Source of the DNA: Euptelea pleiosperma
Taxonomy: Eukaryota; Streptophyta; Magnoliopsida; Ranunculales; Eupteleaceae
Reading direction: 5' to 3'
Assembly (NCBI GenBank): GCA_035048495.1
Contig: CM068545.1
Span: 16,451,702 to 16,515,701, forward strand
Length of the DNA: 64,000 nt
The position numbers and the translations under genes were made by a program. The notes below the pieces were generated by a model. It did not search any database, was not told the origin of the DNA, and worked only from the letters and a program-made list of their open reading frames with translations. Positions 34,301 to 46,013 of the stretch are shown piece by piece (the stretch's first letter is position 1; every line of letters begins with the position of its first letter).

Positions 34301-37300
34301 ATGGCCCACTTGGATGGACCTTCGGCCACTTCAGCATTTGCCCAGTCAGGTACCATAAGTTCTGCCCATCATGTTTCCGCCTCTACTTCTTCCTCACCCT
34401 GGATTATTGATTCGGGGGCTTCAGAACATATGACGGGTATGTCTACCTTATTTTCTTCCTATTCTGTGGGTTCTGGGGCTGATAAAGTCCGCATCGCAGA
34501 TGGCACCCTTTCCTCTGTCTCTGGGAAAGGTCGTGTCATAGCCACATCCGAGATTTCTTTATCCTCTGTCCTTCATGTTCCCAAGTTTAATACTAAGCTG
34601 CTTTCTGTTAGCTCTCTCACAAAAACTCTGAATTGTTGTGTCACTTTCTTTCCTTCTCATTGTGTGTTTCAGGACTTGGTCACGAGGAGGACGATTGGCA
34701 CTGGACGTGAAGTGAATGGTCTCTATTTCCTGGATGCGTCTCCCACAGTTCCAGCAGCGTTGCAGTTTCGTAGTCATAATAATAGTTTCAATAAGGAGCA
34801 GCTACTGTCTTGGCATGCTCGTCTTGGTCATGTGTCTTTTCCATATTTACGTTTCTTATTTCCTGCATTGTTTCAGTCTGTATCGCTGTCTGAACTTCAT
34901 TGTGAAGTGTGTGCTCTGTCCAAGCACACTCGTTCTTTCCCATCACGGGGTAATAAAAGTAATGCTATTTTTGATTTGATTCATTCTGATGTTTGGGGCC
35001 CGTCCCCGGTTACTTCCATTTTTGGTTATCGCTACTTTGTCTCGTTTGTGGATGATTTCTCTAGGTGCACATGGATATTTATTATGAAATCTAAAGATGA
35101 AGTGTTTTCTATCTTCCAGAACTTCCACAAACTAATCCTTACCCAGTTTGGAAAGTGTATAAAAGTTCTCCGATCTGATCAAGGGGGGGAGTACATGTAT
35201 GGGGGGTTGAAGTTGTACTTGGCAGAGCATGGTATTGAGCATCAAAATTCATGTGTGTTCACCCCACAACAAAATGGGGTGGCCGAAAGAAAAAATCCAC
35301 ATCTACTGGAAGTGGTTCGTTCTCTCCTTTTGTGGTACAATGTTCCCAAAACTTATTGGTCTGATGCCGTGCTTTTTGCCGCCTTCCTCATCAACCGTAT
35401 GCCGTCTCGGTCTCTTCAGTTCCACACTCCTTTTCAGTTCCTTCGTCCCTCTAGTCCTCCATTTGCGGTTCTTCCGAAAATCTTTGGCTGTGTTTGTTAC
35501 GTTCATATCCTTGGCCCTCATTGGACAAAGTTGGACCCTAAAGCACTTAAATGTGTGTTCCTAGGGTGCTCCTCAAGCTCGAAGGGGTATAAATGCTATC
35601 ATCCTCCCACACGAAGGAGGTTTGTTACTATGGATGTCACTTTTCTGGAATCGGCTCCTTTTTTTTCCGCTGCTAGTCCTGCCGATCCTCAGGGGGAGAG
35701 TAGTTGGTGTGAGGAACGGCATGTGACCCCTGCTTTGCCTGTGACATTAGATGATCAAGTTATTGATACTATTATATATGACAGAGACACTAGCAAGCAG
35801 GGGGAGCTGCAAGTCTATACTCGTCGTAGAGTAAGGGAGACAAAGACCATTCCTGAATGTCAAGGTCAAGACTCCTCCTCACTAGATCCAGGTAATTCCT
35901 CATTTGGTTCCCCTTTGGTTTCCCCTTTTTTATGTGATAGTAGTTCTGATCTTCCTATTGCTCTTCGAAAAGGGAAGAGATCCTGTACTCAACACCCTAT
36001 TGCTAATTTTGTTTTCTATGATAACTTATCACCATCCTACAAATCTTTTGTTACCTCCCTGTCCTCTGTTACTCTTCCTTCTTCTGTCACAGAGGCTTTA
36101 GCACAACCCAGATGTAAAGAGGCGATGGTTGAGGAAATGAACGCACTGGAAAAAAATAACACATGGGAACTGGTTCGGTTACCACAGGGCAAGAAGCCGG
36201 TTGGATGTAAGTGGGTCTATACAGTGAAATGCAAACCGGATGGATCTGTGGATAGATACAAGGTACGGTTGGTGGCTAAGGGCTATTCTCAGACATATGG
36301 TATTGACTACAAGGAGACATTCGCTCCTGTAGTTAAACTAAACTCTATTCGGGTTATTCTCTCACTCGCAGCAAGTCAGTCCTGGCCACTACTACAGCTC
36401 GATGTTAAGAATGCATTCCTCCATGGTGACTTGAAGGAAGAGGTTTACATGCTCCCTCCTCTGGGGTTCCGGGTGTCTGATGACATGCAGAGAGTGTGTA
36501 AGTTGAATAAAACTTTGTATGGTTTGAAACAGTCACCAAGAGCATGTTTTGAAAGATTCAGTGGAGCAGTTAAACAATTAGGATACAACCAGGGTCAGGC
36601 AGACCACACACTCTTTATCAGACGAGTAAGGGAGACTACGACTATCCTAATTGGGTATGTGGACGACATTATTGTCACAGGGAACTGTGCAACAGAAATT
36701 TCTAGACTTAAGAGCTTCTTGGCAGCTGAATTTGAAATTAAGGATCTAGGCACCTTAAAGTACTTCTTGGGCATTGAGGTTGCAAGATCGACTGAGGGAA
36801 TATACATATGCCAGAGGAAATATATATTGGATTTACTTCCGGATACAGGCATGTTGGGGGCACGACCTTTTGATACCCCGATTGAAGCAAACCATCGGTT
36901 AGATGGTCAATCAGGAGAACTCCTTGAGGATGTGGGTAGCTTTCAGAGACTCGTGGGACGCCTCATTTACCTAGCTTACACACGACCGAATATGGCATAT
37001 GCCGTGAGTGTGGTGAGCCAGTACATGCACGCGCCTCGCACACCGCACTTGAAAGCTACTAACCGTATCTTAAGATATTTGAAGTCATCCCCAGGAAGGG
37101 ATTGTTATTTCGTCGTCATGGGCATACGAGGATTGAAGGCTTTACTGATGCAGATTGGGCTGGTGCCCAAGATGATAGACGGTCTACTTCAGGCTATTGC
37201 ACATTTGTGGGAGGCAATCTAGTAACCTGGAGGAGCAAGAAGCAGCAAGTGGTAGCTCGGTCAAGTGCGGAAGCCGAATTCCGATTTATGGCCCATGGTC

Positions 37301-40300
37301 TGTGTGAGCTACTATGGCTCAAAATTTTACTTAGGGAGCTAGGTTTCCCGATTGAAGGATCTATGACGTTATATTGTGACAACAAGGCGGCCATAAGCAT
37401 TGCACATAATCCCGTGCAACATGATAGAACAAAGCACATCGAAGTGGATAGACATTTCATTCGCGAGAAAGTTACTTCGGGAGTAATCTATACACCATTC
37501 GTGCCTACGTCAGAACAAGTGGCTGATGTTCTCACCAAAGGTGTTGCGGTTGCTCAATTTCGGGCTTGTTTGGACAAGTTAGGCATGATCGATATTCATA
37601 CACCAACTTGAGGGGGAGTGTTGTCAGTATGAGGGAGAATATAATATAAGATATATGGTGGGTGAAGATATTAATGTGGGTGTAATTGTTTTGACCTAGT
37701 AATATAAATAATATTGTGGGACGTTGGTAGATTTCACTCTCCAACGCTTTCCCTTCTTCTTTTCCTCTCTTCTTCTCCTCTCTTCCCGAAACCCTAGAAT
37801 TCTACTTCGTTGTCTGTCTTAAGAATGTGGAATGGTCTGCATGACTTACACATCCCATGAGCAGTCACAACCTTACTGAATTTTTCAAGCCAGGCTCTTG
37901 GAGATTGTTTTAGTCCATAGATGGACTTCTTTAATCGACACACCTTGTTTGACTCCCCTTGAGGAACAAACCCAGGAGGTTGCTCCATATATACTTACTC
38001 AGATACATCACTATGTAACATTCTTAACATCCAATTGAAACAGTGGCCAAGACATATTGGTTGCCAAGGAGATGATCATATGAACGAAATTTAACTTGGC
38101 CACAAGAGAGAAGGTCTCGGATAGTCTAGTCCATAGGTTTGAGTATAACCTTTATCGACCAACCAAGCTTTAAGTCTTTCAATTGTACCATCAGGATTAT
38201 GTTTCATAGTGTATATCCAACGACACCCAACAACTCTTTTTTCCATCAGACAAAACTGTTGACTCTCACGTTTCATTTAAATGTAGGGTTACCATATCAT
38301 CTTCCATTGCTTTCTTCCATACAAAGTGAGAGTGCTTCATTATAAAAAACATAAAGATGAAGAGAGGATAGCAAAAAAGCAAAGTTCTAGAAACCAGGAT
38401 ACAAGTGATCAAATGACAAAATTTGAAATTGGATGTTCAATATACGAGCGTTGACCTTTTCGAAGAGTTACATGAAGATCACTCTCCGTTTCCTGGTGGA
38501 TAACTAGATCTTTAGACGGCAAGGCTGAGGATGGAAGAGCTTGAGGAGGTGGATCTCCAGTGCCCTTCAAACATTTCTTATTATAGACGTACATAGTGTT
38601 CGTAGGTGAAGATAGAACAATAGGAGAAGGCATAACCACAGACTCAAACATAGGAGGAGATGGAACAATAGGAGATAGGTTAGTCATAGACTCAAATACA
38701 TGATCCTAGAGATGGCATCCCTCAATTGGGTAAAATGGGGTAGTCTCAATGAAAACAACATCAGTATATATGAATTGTTTCTTTAAGGTAGGGTTATAAC
38801 AATGATACCATTTTGTGTTCTTAAATACCCCAAAAAGATGTATTTAATGGCACGTGCATCGAGTTTGTCATTTCCACCCCTGAGTCTGTGAACAAAACAT
38901 ATACATCCAAGTACTTTGGGTGATAGAGAAAAATAATCATCTTTACAAAATAGAATAGCGAAAGGAGATTTCTCACTCAAAGTAGAGGAGGGCATTCTAT
39001 TAATTAGGTAGCAAACAGTGAGAATAACATCACTTCAAAAATGTTTGAGTACATTCATTTATAAGAGCGAAGCCTGTCTATGCTCAAGTAAATGTCTATT
39101 TTTCCTTTCGGTTACTCAATTTTGTTATGGTATGTAACTACATGATGTTTGATGCAAAATCCCATAACTATCTAGAAATCTTTGCAAATGATGTAATGCA
39201 TATTCACCCACATTATCAGAACGTAAAATATAGTACATGCTTTAAATTGATTAACAACTTCAGCATGAAACAATTTAAACACAATATTTCAGAATGATTA
39301 TGTGAGATAATTCATGTACAAACGTAACAAAATAATGATAGCCAAATAAACTAGGTACCTTAACAGGGCCCCAAACATTAGAATGTACTAATTCAAAAGG
39401 ACCCGATCTATGACTCTCAGTACAACTTCGGTTTAAATTTTGGTTTCAACTTGGGCCGAAACCCAGTCGAAAACGAAATTTAATTCCTTGACATGGGCAC
39501 AATATGTTGCACGTCTCTCCTTCCGTCACTTATATTAAGTGGGTTTTTACATATTGGTTAAATAAAAAATACAAAAATATCTCTAAACAATTTGATCTAA
39601 TAAATAAAATCTAAATATATCTACCAACAATAACACATCTGAGTGTATATATTCTGTTGCAGGATATTCAAGCAACAAATATAATTCTTAATCCAGGATT
39701 GGCATTTGGAACTGGGGAACACCCTACAACTATGTTGTGTTTGTTATTGCTGCATGGCTTGATAAAAGGAGGAGAATTCTTCTTGGACTATGGCACAGGT
39801 TCTGGAATTCTTGGAATTGCAGCACTAAAGGTACTTTGTTCTAGTTTATATGTTAACTCGTTATTTTTTAACCTAACAGAAAGTTAAGTCTGTCAAGGTT
39901 ATCATCATCTAATCTATCTAGTTTTCAGGTAAACTGGCATTTCCTATTAACAAAAGCTGCTGATTTTTTTATTGTTGTTCTTTATAGTAGGTTAACATGT
40001 GCATCTCAATCTTGTCATTCATTTTAAGTTGAAAAAGTTCATCACAGCTAAGGTGGTGCCCAAGAAAATTTGGGTTCCATTCCAACTGGCAAGGATCCTG
40101 GATGTCACAACTATTGAAAGAGCATATTTCAAGGAGTGTGCTAAAGTTTATTTTTACTAGTCATCTCTCTTCATTGTTGGACAACAACTAACAGAAGACA
40201 GACAGATCAACCCTCCTAATGAGAGGAGTAAGGATACTACAACTAAATGGATAATGAACAATACAAATGCCATAAAGTACTTGTATGACCCTTGTATTGA

Positions 40301-42018
40301 TAAATAACTTTGTAACACGTTTTCCTATGTAAAATTCCACAAGAAACAAGAAGTATTATGGAACTACCTGTCCAGCTCATTCAATGACTAAATAATATAA
40401 TGGCCCCACATGAAGGTGCCCCTCTAGTTGAAGTTTTGATATCGATCATGCGCAGCTTCACACAATGTGATGCACAGGGCCCCTCCCAAGGGCCTCAGGA
40501 GAGATATTGTAAGATAGTTAACAATATCTGATGAAAGCAACTAACTCTGTACATGGAAGATGACTGCCAAATTACAATAAACTTCAGAAAAAATAGGCGG
40601 GAGAAAATTTTGGTAACTAGAGAGAACGGATCATATGATCTAAAATGATGACCGCAGGAAGATACTTGTATCTCTAAAACAGTTTCCTGTGGAAAGTTTT
40701 TAAATACTTGAAGTACACTTAAGCGATAGCAAACAGAATAGAACTATAAAACAGTTACATCTTTAGTCCATAACGTTTTATGATACTAAAAAATATGCAC
40801 ACATATAATTGTCACTATCAATCTTAAACTGCAATGTATGTCTGTCATACTAATACTAATTAATGAGAACATATTATGATCCCACATAATAATATATCAA
40901 CAAAGTGCATATAGCCTCATGTCATCTCGTTGTACAACATATTTGAAGTGCTTAGCAGATTGGATTATGGCATTCTTGAAAATGGACACTTACTGCAAAA
41001 GTTTTTGTTTTTCCCTGTCTAAATCAGCAATTGTTGATGTGACTGCATGTTACAATATACATCATAAGATCATGCCAGATTGATTTGGATTAGAGAAACA
41101 AATCAGGAGGTTTTCATAATGATAAAAATTATATATCGAGTAGAGTTTAGGTTGACAATTCCACTACTAGTATGTGCAAATGAGTCCATCTTTCATTACA
41201 TGAAAAATATCAGAAGCTTATTAATGATCAAATTCCTATTAATTAATATGATAGTAGTTTTTGACTTTTTGGTATGTACCTTGAAATATGATGCTCTCTC
41301 ACTAGAATAACTGTGTTAAATGCAGTTAGGTGCTACATTATCAGTCGGAGTTGATATAGATCCCCAAGCAATAATATCTGCACGTCAGAATGCTGCTCTG
41401 AACAACATAGGCCCGGAGAAAATGCAATTATGCCTGGTTCCTAGCAAGGCCAACTCTCCTTCCACAGATGGAAGAACATTTGGAGATGCAGAAGAGCAGA
41501 GTGGCATGGAGGTCATTGCTGAAATTGAAAAATATGACATTGTCATAGCAAATATACTTTTAAATCCTCTAATAGAGTTAGCAGATCACATCGTTGCTCA
41601 TGCCAAGCCTGGAGCGATCATTGGTGTCTCTGGTATCCTATCTGAACAAGTACTGTTCTGCACCTGCTCCTTGTTTATATATGGCAATGTAGTTAGACAA
41701 ATGCTTTCATAATGCACATCTTTGCCAGAGGGAATGGTGTCCCCTGCCTTTTACCATGCATGTGGCATCCATTCAGGGAGGTTTGACCCACTATTCGATG
41801 GGACAGACCAAGGGGTTCCTCGGGCCAAAAGCAAAACTGATTGGATATCACTGTCACAAGTGGATGGTTGGGTCTAATTTCATTTTAATCATTTCTGAAT
41901 GCAGCTTCCGCGAATTGAAGAGTGTTATTCGCAGTACTTGGAAGGCATATCAGTGTCAGAGATGGATGGTTGGGCCTGTGTCAGTGGCACAAAGAAAAGA
42001 AATCTTAAAGGCAACTGA
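26081..42018 (+). CDS. PRMA: PrmA-type ribosomal protein L11 methyltransferase, organellar
   Basis: Seven exons, all ending in phase 0 with GT-AG borders: 26081-26332, 26900-26983, 28273-28413, 30829-30894, 39663-39830, 41326-41649, 41905-42018 (TGA). They encode 382 residues. The first about 70 residues are rich in Ser, Arg and Pro with few acids, a likely plastid or mitochondrial transit peptide. The methyltransferase follows: [18 protein letters not shown] and [16 protein letters not shown] (SAM-binding motif I), [18 protein letters not shown] (motif II), and [17 protein letters not shown] (the NILxxPL motif of PrmA). PrmA trimethylates L11 of bacterial-type ribosomes, so the expected substrate is organellar L11. 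An Arabidopsis counterpart is At5g53920 from memory. An acidic insert of about 25 residues after LCLVPSK separates motifs II and IV. The gene spans 16 kb; intron 4 (8.8 kb) holds two nested copia elements. Confidence 0.93.
27700..27898 (+). mobile_element. L1 LINE 3' UTR with poly(A)
   Basis: Sequence around 27815-27883 (TTTTTGGAGGTCTCCTCGAC...) is like the L1 tail at 29725 and ends in a run of A at 27885-27898. No coding part is left. It lies in PrmA intron 2. Confidence 0.55.
27978..28195 (-). mobile_element. LTR plus primer-binding-site remnant
   Basis: On the minus strand TGGTATCAGAGC (27989-27978) is the standard primer-binding site for initiator-Met tRNA in plant copia elements. It directly follows ...CTCACA, the end of an LTR that would start TGTCATTAG at 28195. 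No internal coding sequence follows; the internal part appears lost. Confidence 0.55.
29725..29840 (+). mobile_element. very short L1 LINE tail with 15-bp target duplication
   Basis: About 116 bases of L1 3' UTR end in a poly(A) run (29832-29840). They are flanked by identical 15-mers AGTAGAATTGCAGAG at 29710-29724 and 29841-29855. This is a complete insertion of an extremely 5'-truncated copy, in PrmA intron 3. Confidence 0.9.
31284..31326. repeat. (CT)n microsatellite
   Basis: About 21 CT units lie at the inner edge of the left LTR of the older copia element. They may have expanded from its polypurine tract (GA-rich on the element strand). Confidence 0.95.
32368..32539 (+). repeat. 5' LTR of younger copia
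   Basis: It starts TGTTGTCAGTATGAGGG and ends AATTCTACT. Compared with the 3' LTR I count five substitutions and one 16-base length difference in a CT-rich stretch. Confidence 0.92.
33254..37611 (+). pseudogene. copia gag-pol polyprotein with one frameshift
   Basis: Domain order is that of Ty1/copia. A UBN2-type gag follows the ATG at 33254. Two CCHC knuckles come next ([14 protein letters not shown] and [14 protein letters not shown]). Then come protease [14 protein letters not shown]-pre-integrase [10 protein letters not shown], and integrase with [17 protein letters not shown] and QQNGVAERK (the D-D-E residues are present). Reverse transcriptase has [12 protein letters not shown] and YVDD, and RNase H has DADWAG and [12 protein letters not shown]. 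The frame is open to about 37095. A one-base deletion near 37096-37100 shifts it, and RNase H continues in another frame to the stop at 37609-37611. Everything else looks functional, so the copy is recent but now defective. Confidence 0.93.
37619..37806 (+). repeat. 3' LTR of younger copia
   Basis: It is a direct repeat of 32368-32539 with an extra CT-rich 16 bases (TTCTTCTCCTCTCTTC type). It is followed by target duplication TCGTT. Confidence 0.92.
39831..41325. other. PrmA intron 5
   Basis: 1.5 kb of AT-rich sequence without a recognisable element or open frame of interest. Confidence 0.6.
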
Positions 42019-43775
42019 AGAAGCTCTTTCACTTAACATGATGCAGAAGCATGATCTGCTCACCTAAGAACTTGACAGCAAATGCTGATGGTGTAGGATA
42101 CCCAGCGTATGGTGTTTGGCCACAAACCAGTGAGTTTACCGCACGGTTATACGACATAAATGGCTTTCACTTGTCTAACATGGGTAAGGCACATGTTTGA
42201 AGTGTTGAAGTAACACCCCCCTACTGGTGTGAGAACTCATGGATATGTGTTTGAAATGCATATTGTCCTACACATCAGCAATTCTCATCACACTGACTTA
42301 TGCCAGTGACTACTATAAACCAGAAATATTATCATACTGATATGTACTTTGTGAACTATGAAGATTCAACAATAATTGAAATTGTATATATTTTCTATAT
42401 TGATTGAATCCTCCAATAGCATGTGCCCTTTTTTTTTGTAGGTCAATGCCTGTATTTGCCGAGATTTTTACCCACGCCAGCCCAAAAGAAAAAAGATCCA
42501 GAGTATCCATTATACTTGTGAGAATACAGATAACTACAAAATTATGTAATCTTGATAAGCCTCTCTTGTAAACGTTATTTTTTGTAAAGTTCAACTCCCT
42601 TGCAACAAATTAATACAAAGTTAAATGTCCAAAGTCTTCTCAAAGAAACCATTAATGGGCGTGAGGTGTAGGCTAGCTCTTTTTAGAGCACAAAGGCTGT
42701 GGTAGCAGGTCCATTTAAGCCTAAGGGTGTGTTTAGTACGAAATGTTAAGTTTCTTACCAAAGTTCTGGGGTTTTTTTTTTTTTTTTAAGAATTCAAAAG
42801 ATAGGATGGGACTGGCTATATTAAGTGTTAAATGTGATGCTATGGGGGTGGAACACATAATCCACGCGATATCTGCAGTCATGCGAGTCATGGCTAGTCG
42901 ACTCCCATGTCAATGGCGCAACGCAAATTCAGTGCCTCCCATGTAAACGGTTAAGGTCCAATGGCGCAATGCAAACAGAGGATGTTCAGCTCCTTGGTGG
43001 AAGGCATGGGCAATTATTTATACATGCTAGGACTTTTCCAATTGCATGGGCAATTATTTATACATGCTAGGACTTTTCCAATTGATACAGAACACCTTTG
43101 AGATCACATTTTTTATGCAAGTATTCATTCAATATTACACAAGTCTAGAAGAGGGGTTCCTAGGAGTGTCAATTCTAATGTGAAACACATGGAACTACAG
43201 CTTTAAACTCTGAGGTTGACACCGTTCGGCCATTTCCTGGTAGGGATTGGTTCCATATGAAGCCTGGTTTGCTTGTGCCAAATAGAACATGAAAGTGCTA
43301 GTTTACTGTTTCCTTGCAACATAATAAGCTACCCACAAGAAAATACAATTTTCATTCATAAAAAAACAGCTCTCACCGTTCACCGGAATACAACAATGTT
43401 ATGAGTGCAAGCTCTCATCCAACCTGCAACCGGTCTACATGTAGAGAAAAATAATAGTAGTAGAACTGGACGACCATAATTTCCTAGATGATCTATACTA
43501 TCAGAAGGTCATTATCTGATGGTTTTATGGCACCGTGAAAGATAAACCGATTACTCCATGGTAGACCTAGTTAACTATGTACTCCTAAGCCTGGCAACAC
43601 AAAAAAAGGTCAATAGCTGATCCGTTTCCTGCGCTCCTCCCGTTCATTTGTTTGTCTGCTGATGCATTTCTAATCAATTTTCAACTTTCTTTCTAATATG
43701 GATGGTTGTCTGTAATTCTAGTACTTTGACAAGCCTTACTCCTACTTGTGCATAAGATCCCATATAGCACAAACT
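42019..43775. other. convergent intergenic region
   Basis: It lies between the PrmA stop and the stop of the SR-rich gene and holds both 3' UTRs. A perfect 40-bp tandem duplication sits at 43005-43084 and a run of T at about 42773-42787. Confidence 0.6.
43005..43084. repeat. perfect 40-bp tandem duplication
   Basis: 43005-43044 and 43045-43084 are identical; each starts CATGGGCAATTATTTATACA and ends TTTTCCAATTG. Confidence 0.97.
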
Positions 43776-46013
43776 TCACCGGTGAAGTTGCCTCCTTGCC
43801 AAAGCCGGGGGTTTCTTAGGGATGTAAACCTTGTAACTCACCTGCCACATAACTGAAATCAATATGGATTCTCAGATACTAGAAATCAAATTGACAAAAG
43901 AGAAAGAACTCACCTTCACCATTTCACCACCACGCATCACGGACATTGTCTTTTTCTCAAACTGTGAGCCCCCTTTAATTTCAGCCACTGGTTCATTGGA
44001 GCCATGCTCTCCACCGGCAGGGTTGAGGCAAGAAGAAGCCTCAGGAACAGTAGATCCACAAGCTTTATTAACTTCTGCACCAAGAGTATAGTTATTCCCA
44101 GGTGCCGTTTTCCGGGTTTCAGCAATATTTTTATCTGAGAAATTTTTGGTCTCCAACAACTTTCCCTTAGGAGAGTCCTGTGATGTGGGTTCTTGTTTTA
44201 GGATGGCAAGATCACTAGCCGTTTGCCGCTTAAATGTGGAAGTACCATGGGTGGATTTATTATTAATAGCACCAAAGTTGGTTTTCATCTTTTCCGTGGC
44301 TTTACCAGCAACCATCTGATCCAATGGCAAATTGCCAGCACCAAGTGGTGGATGAGCAGTAACCACTTTAGCCTTGGGTTCATTTCGGCTCATATTCACA
44401 TCAGGAATCCAGCCATCAGTTTTTGAAGAAGTAGCAGACTTTCTCTCAATTGTTGGCATACCAACATTTTCCATGTTCTGGCTTATTACTTGTGTTGCTC
44501 CTGCTACTCTATCACCAGCTCCCTTGGGGGTGGATTCAGCCTTTGCGGTAGATGGCTTTTTGACAGCAATATCACCCACATCTTTCTGATCACCAGGAGC
44601 TATTGTGTTTGTATGGAGCCCCCCACGAAACTTCCTAAGATTTTCCAAAGCCTTTTGTCTTAAAATTAACTCCAAATCACCCTCTGAACTACCAATGCCA
44701 GTGGAAACCTCATTCTTACTACCCATCTTGGTCAGCCCATGCGCGTCTGTGATAAGATCACTCTGACCACACTGGGTCCCAGCATCTTCCTTGCTGCTTT
44801 GCATGAGCTGGGAGGTCGTAATTTTGGAAGTAAAAATTTCATCAACCTTCACATTGTCGACCTGTCTCTTCTTCTCGGATACAACAAATGTATGTTGAGA
44901 AGGTTCCCTCTTTCTTCCCCCATCGTAACTATCATTGCTTCTGCTAGAAGGGCAGTCGTCATAAGCCTGGATAATCTCAGCCTTGTTCTCATCCTTGCAC
45001 TGATCTACTCCTTCTGCATCATTTGATCCCTTTACAACAGTTAGAACTGATCTAAGACATCTAGAATTATTTTCATTTGTCAATTTCTCCTCGCTCTGAT
45101 AACTACTCCGGGTGCTGCTTCCACTACACAAAGAACAACTCCTGGACCTATACTTGTACCTGTCCCATCCATTATTTGTCTTATCTGAACTTCTCTTACT
45201 CTTCTCCCTTCCTTCAGACCTGCCCCTTGATCTCTCAAATTCGCTCTCCACACTGCTACTACTCCCACCCCGACAGGACGAACAACTCCGTGAATCACGT
45301 CTTTTATAACGGACACTTGCATCTCTCTGGGAGCGTCCATTGCTCTGCTTCCTCTGGTGGGTTTTCTTCCTTGCCTCAGATCCATCATTTCGCTTCGACC
45401 CTTTTCTCTTTTGCCGACGGGGTGAATCCCGGCTGTCTTCACAGATTGACGAGCTTCTTCGAACTCTCTTCCTACTCCGCTTTTTATCCCTGCGAGTGGG
45501 AGACCTAGCCCTTCTTCTTCTATGATCATCTTCTGAAGCAGAAGATGAAATCGACACCGAGTCCTCAGTCCTCGAATCGTCATCCGAATATGAAACAGAA
45601 ACATCTCGGCGATGAAGCTTCTTAGATTTATTTCTCCTCTTAATCTTACTGCTTCTCCTACTCTTCACCTAAAGAACCATATATATACGTACATATAGGG
45701 AGAGAGAAAGATGGAAATTGAAGAACAGAGAACCCAAATTCAGACCCAAGTTTCATTGTAAAAGAACCTAATTCTCAATGTTTTCACTATGAAAGACATG
45801 ATTCAAACTATTTTGCAGAAAAAAATGGAAGAACCCTAAAACTGGAAATTATATTAAAGAAGGGATCAAAACCCTAAAACAAAATTCAGATAAAAACTAC
45901 ACAGAGATTAATTAATTGAGAGATAGGGAACAGACCTCAGAGGATTTCTTGGCTTGTTTCTTCTTGTGAGAAGAAGAGGGTTTTCTTCTGGAGGAAGAAT
46001 TACCAGCAGCCAT
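43776..46013 (-). CDS. SR-rich nuclear-type protein with conserved C-terminal box
   Basis: Three exons: 46013-45936, 45668-43914 and 43841-43776 (TGA), all phase 0, giving 632 residues. The ATG at 46013 opens MAAGNSSSRRKPSSSHKKKQ. Residues about 27-190 are dense in Arg, Ser and Lys (RRARSPTRRDKKRSRKRVRR), like SR/SRRM-type splicing-associated proteins. The middle is low-complexity with one conserved-looking helix DLELILRQKALENLRKFRGG. The C terminus, KKTMSVMRGGEMVK spliced to VSYKVYIPKKPPALARRQLH, matches a box I recall from plant homologues of unknown function. It has no RRM, zinc finger or catalytic domain. Nuclear location and an RNA-processing role are inferred from composition only. The second intron is just 72 bp; the last exon has 22 codons. 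It is convergent with PrmA. Confidence 0.85.

Larger units (their letters stand above)
32368..37806 (+). mobile_element. younger Ty1/copia element, nearly intact, nested
   Basis: A 5.4 kb element has LTRs at 32368-32539 and 37619-37806, and target duplications TCGTT at 32363-32367 and 37807-37811. A primer-binding site TGGTATTAGAGC starts at 32540 and a polypurine tract TTGAGGGGGAG lies at 37608-37618. The coding region is one long frame with a single frameshift late in RNase H. It is inserted in opposite orientation inside the reverse-transcriptase region of an older copia element. Confidence 0.95.
31080..39620 (-). mobile_element. older Ty1/copia element, split by a younger one
   Basis: Degraded LTR-like direct repeats lie at about 31160-31290 and 39490-39620 (shared CAATATGTT, CACGTC, ACTTATATTA, GTGGGTTTT). 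Between them the minus strand carries copia pol in pieces: integrase start LVHSNVWGP near 39380, an integrase/linker piece at 38995-38783, reverse transcriptase [16 protein letters not shown] near 38225 and [20 protein letters not shown] near 37900, the YVDDIVVAS active-site region near 32330, and RNase H from 31765. Gag is missing. The reverse-transcriptase domain is cut between 32367 and 37807 by the nested element. It lies antisense in PrmA intron 4. Confidence 0.82.

Noticed and set aside
45077..45508. Plus-strand and alternative minus-strand frames across the SR-rich exon.
   Set aside because: They are shadows of the biased Arg/Ser coding sequence; no independent motif or splice support.
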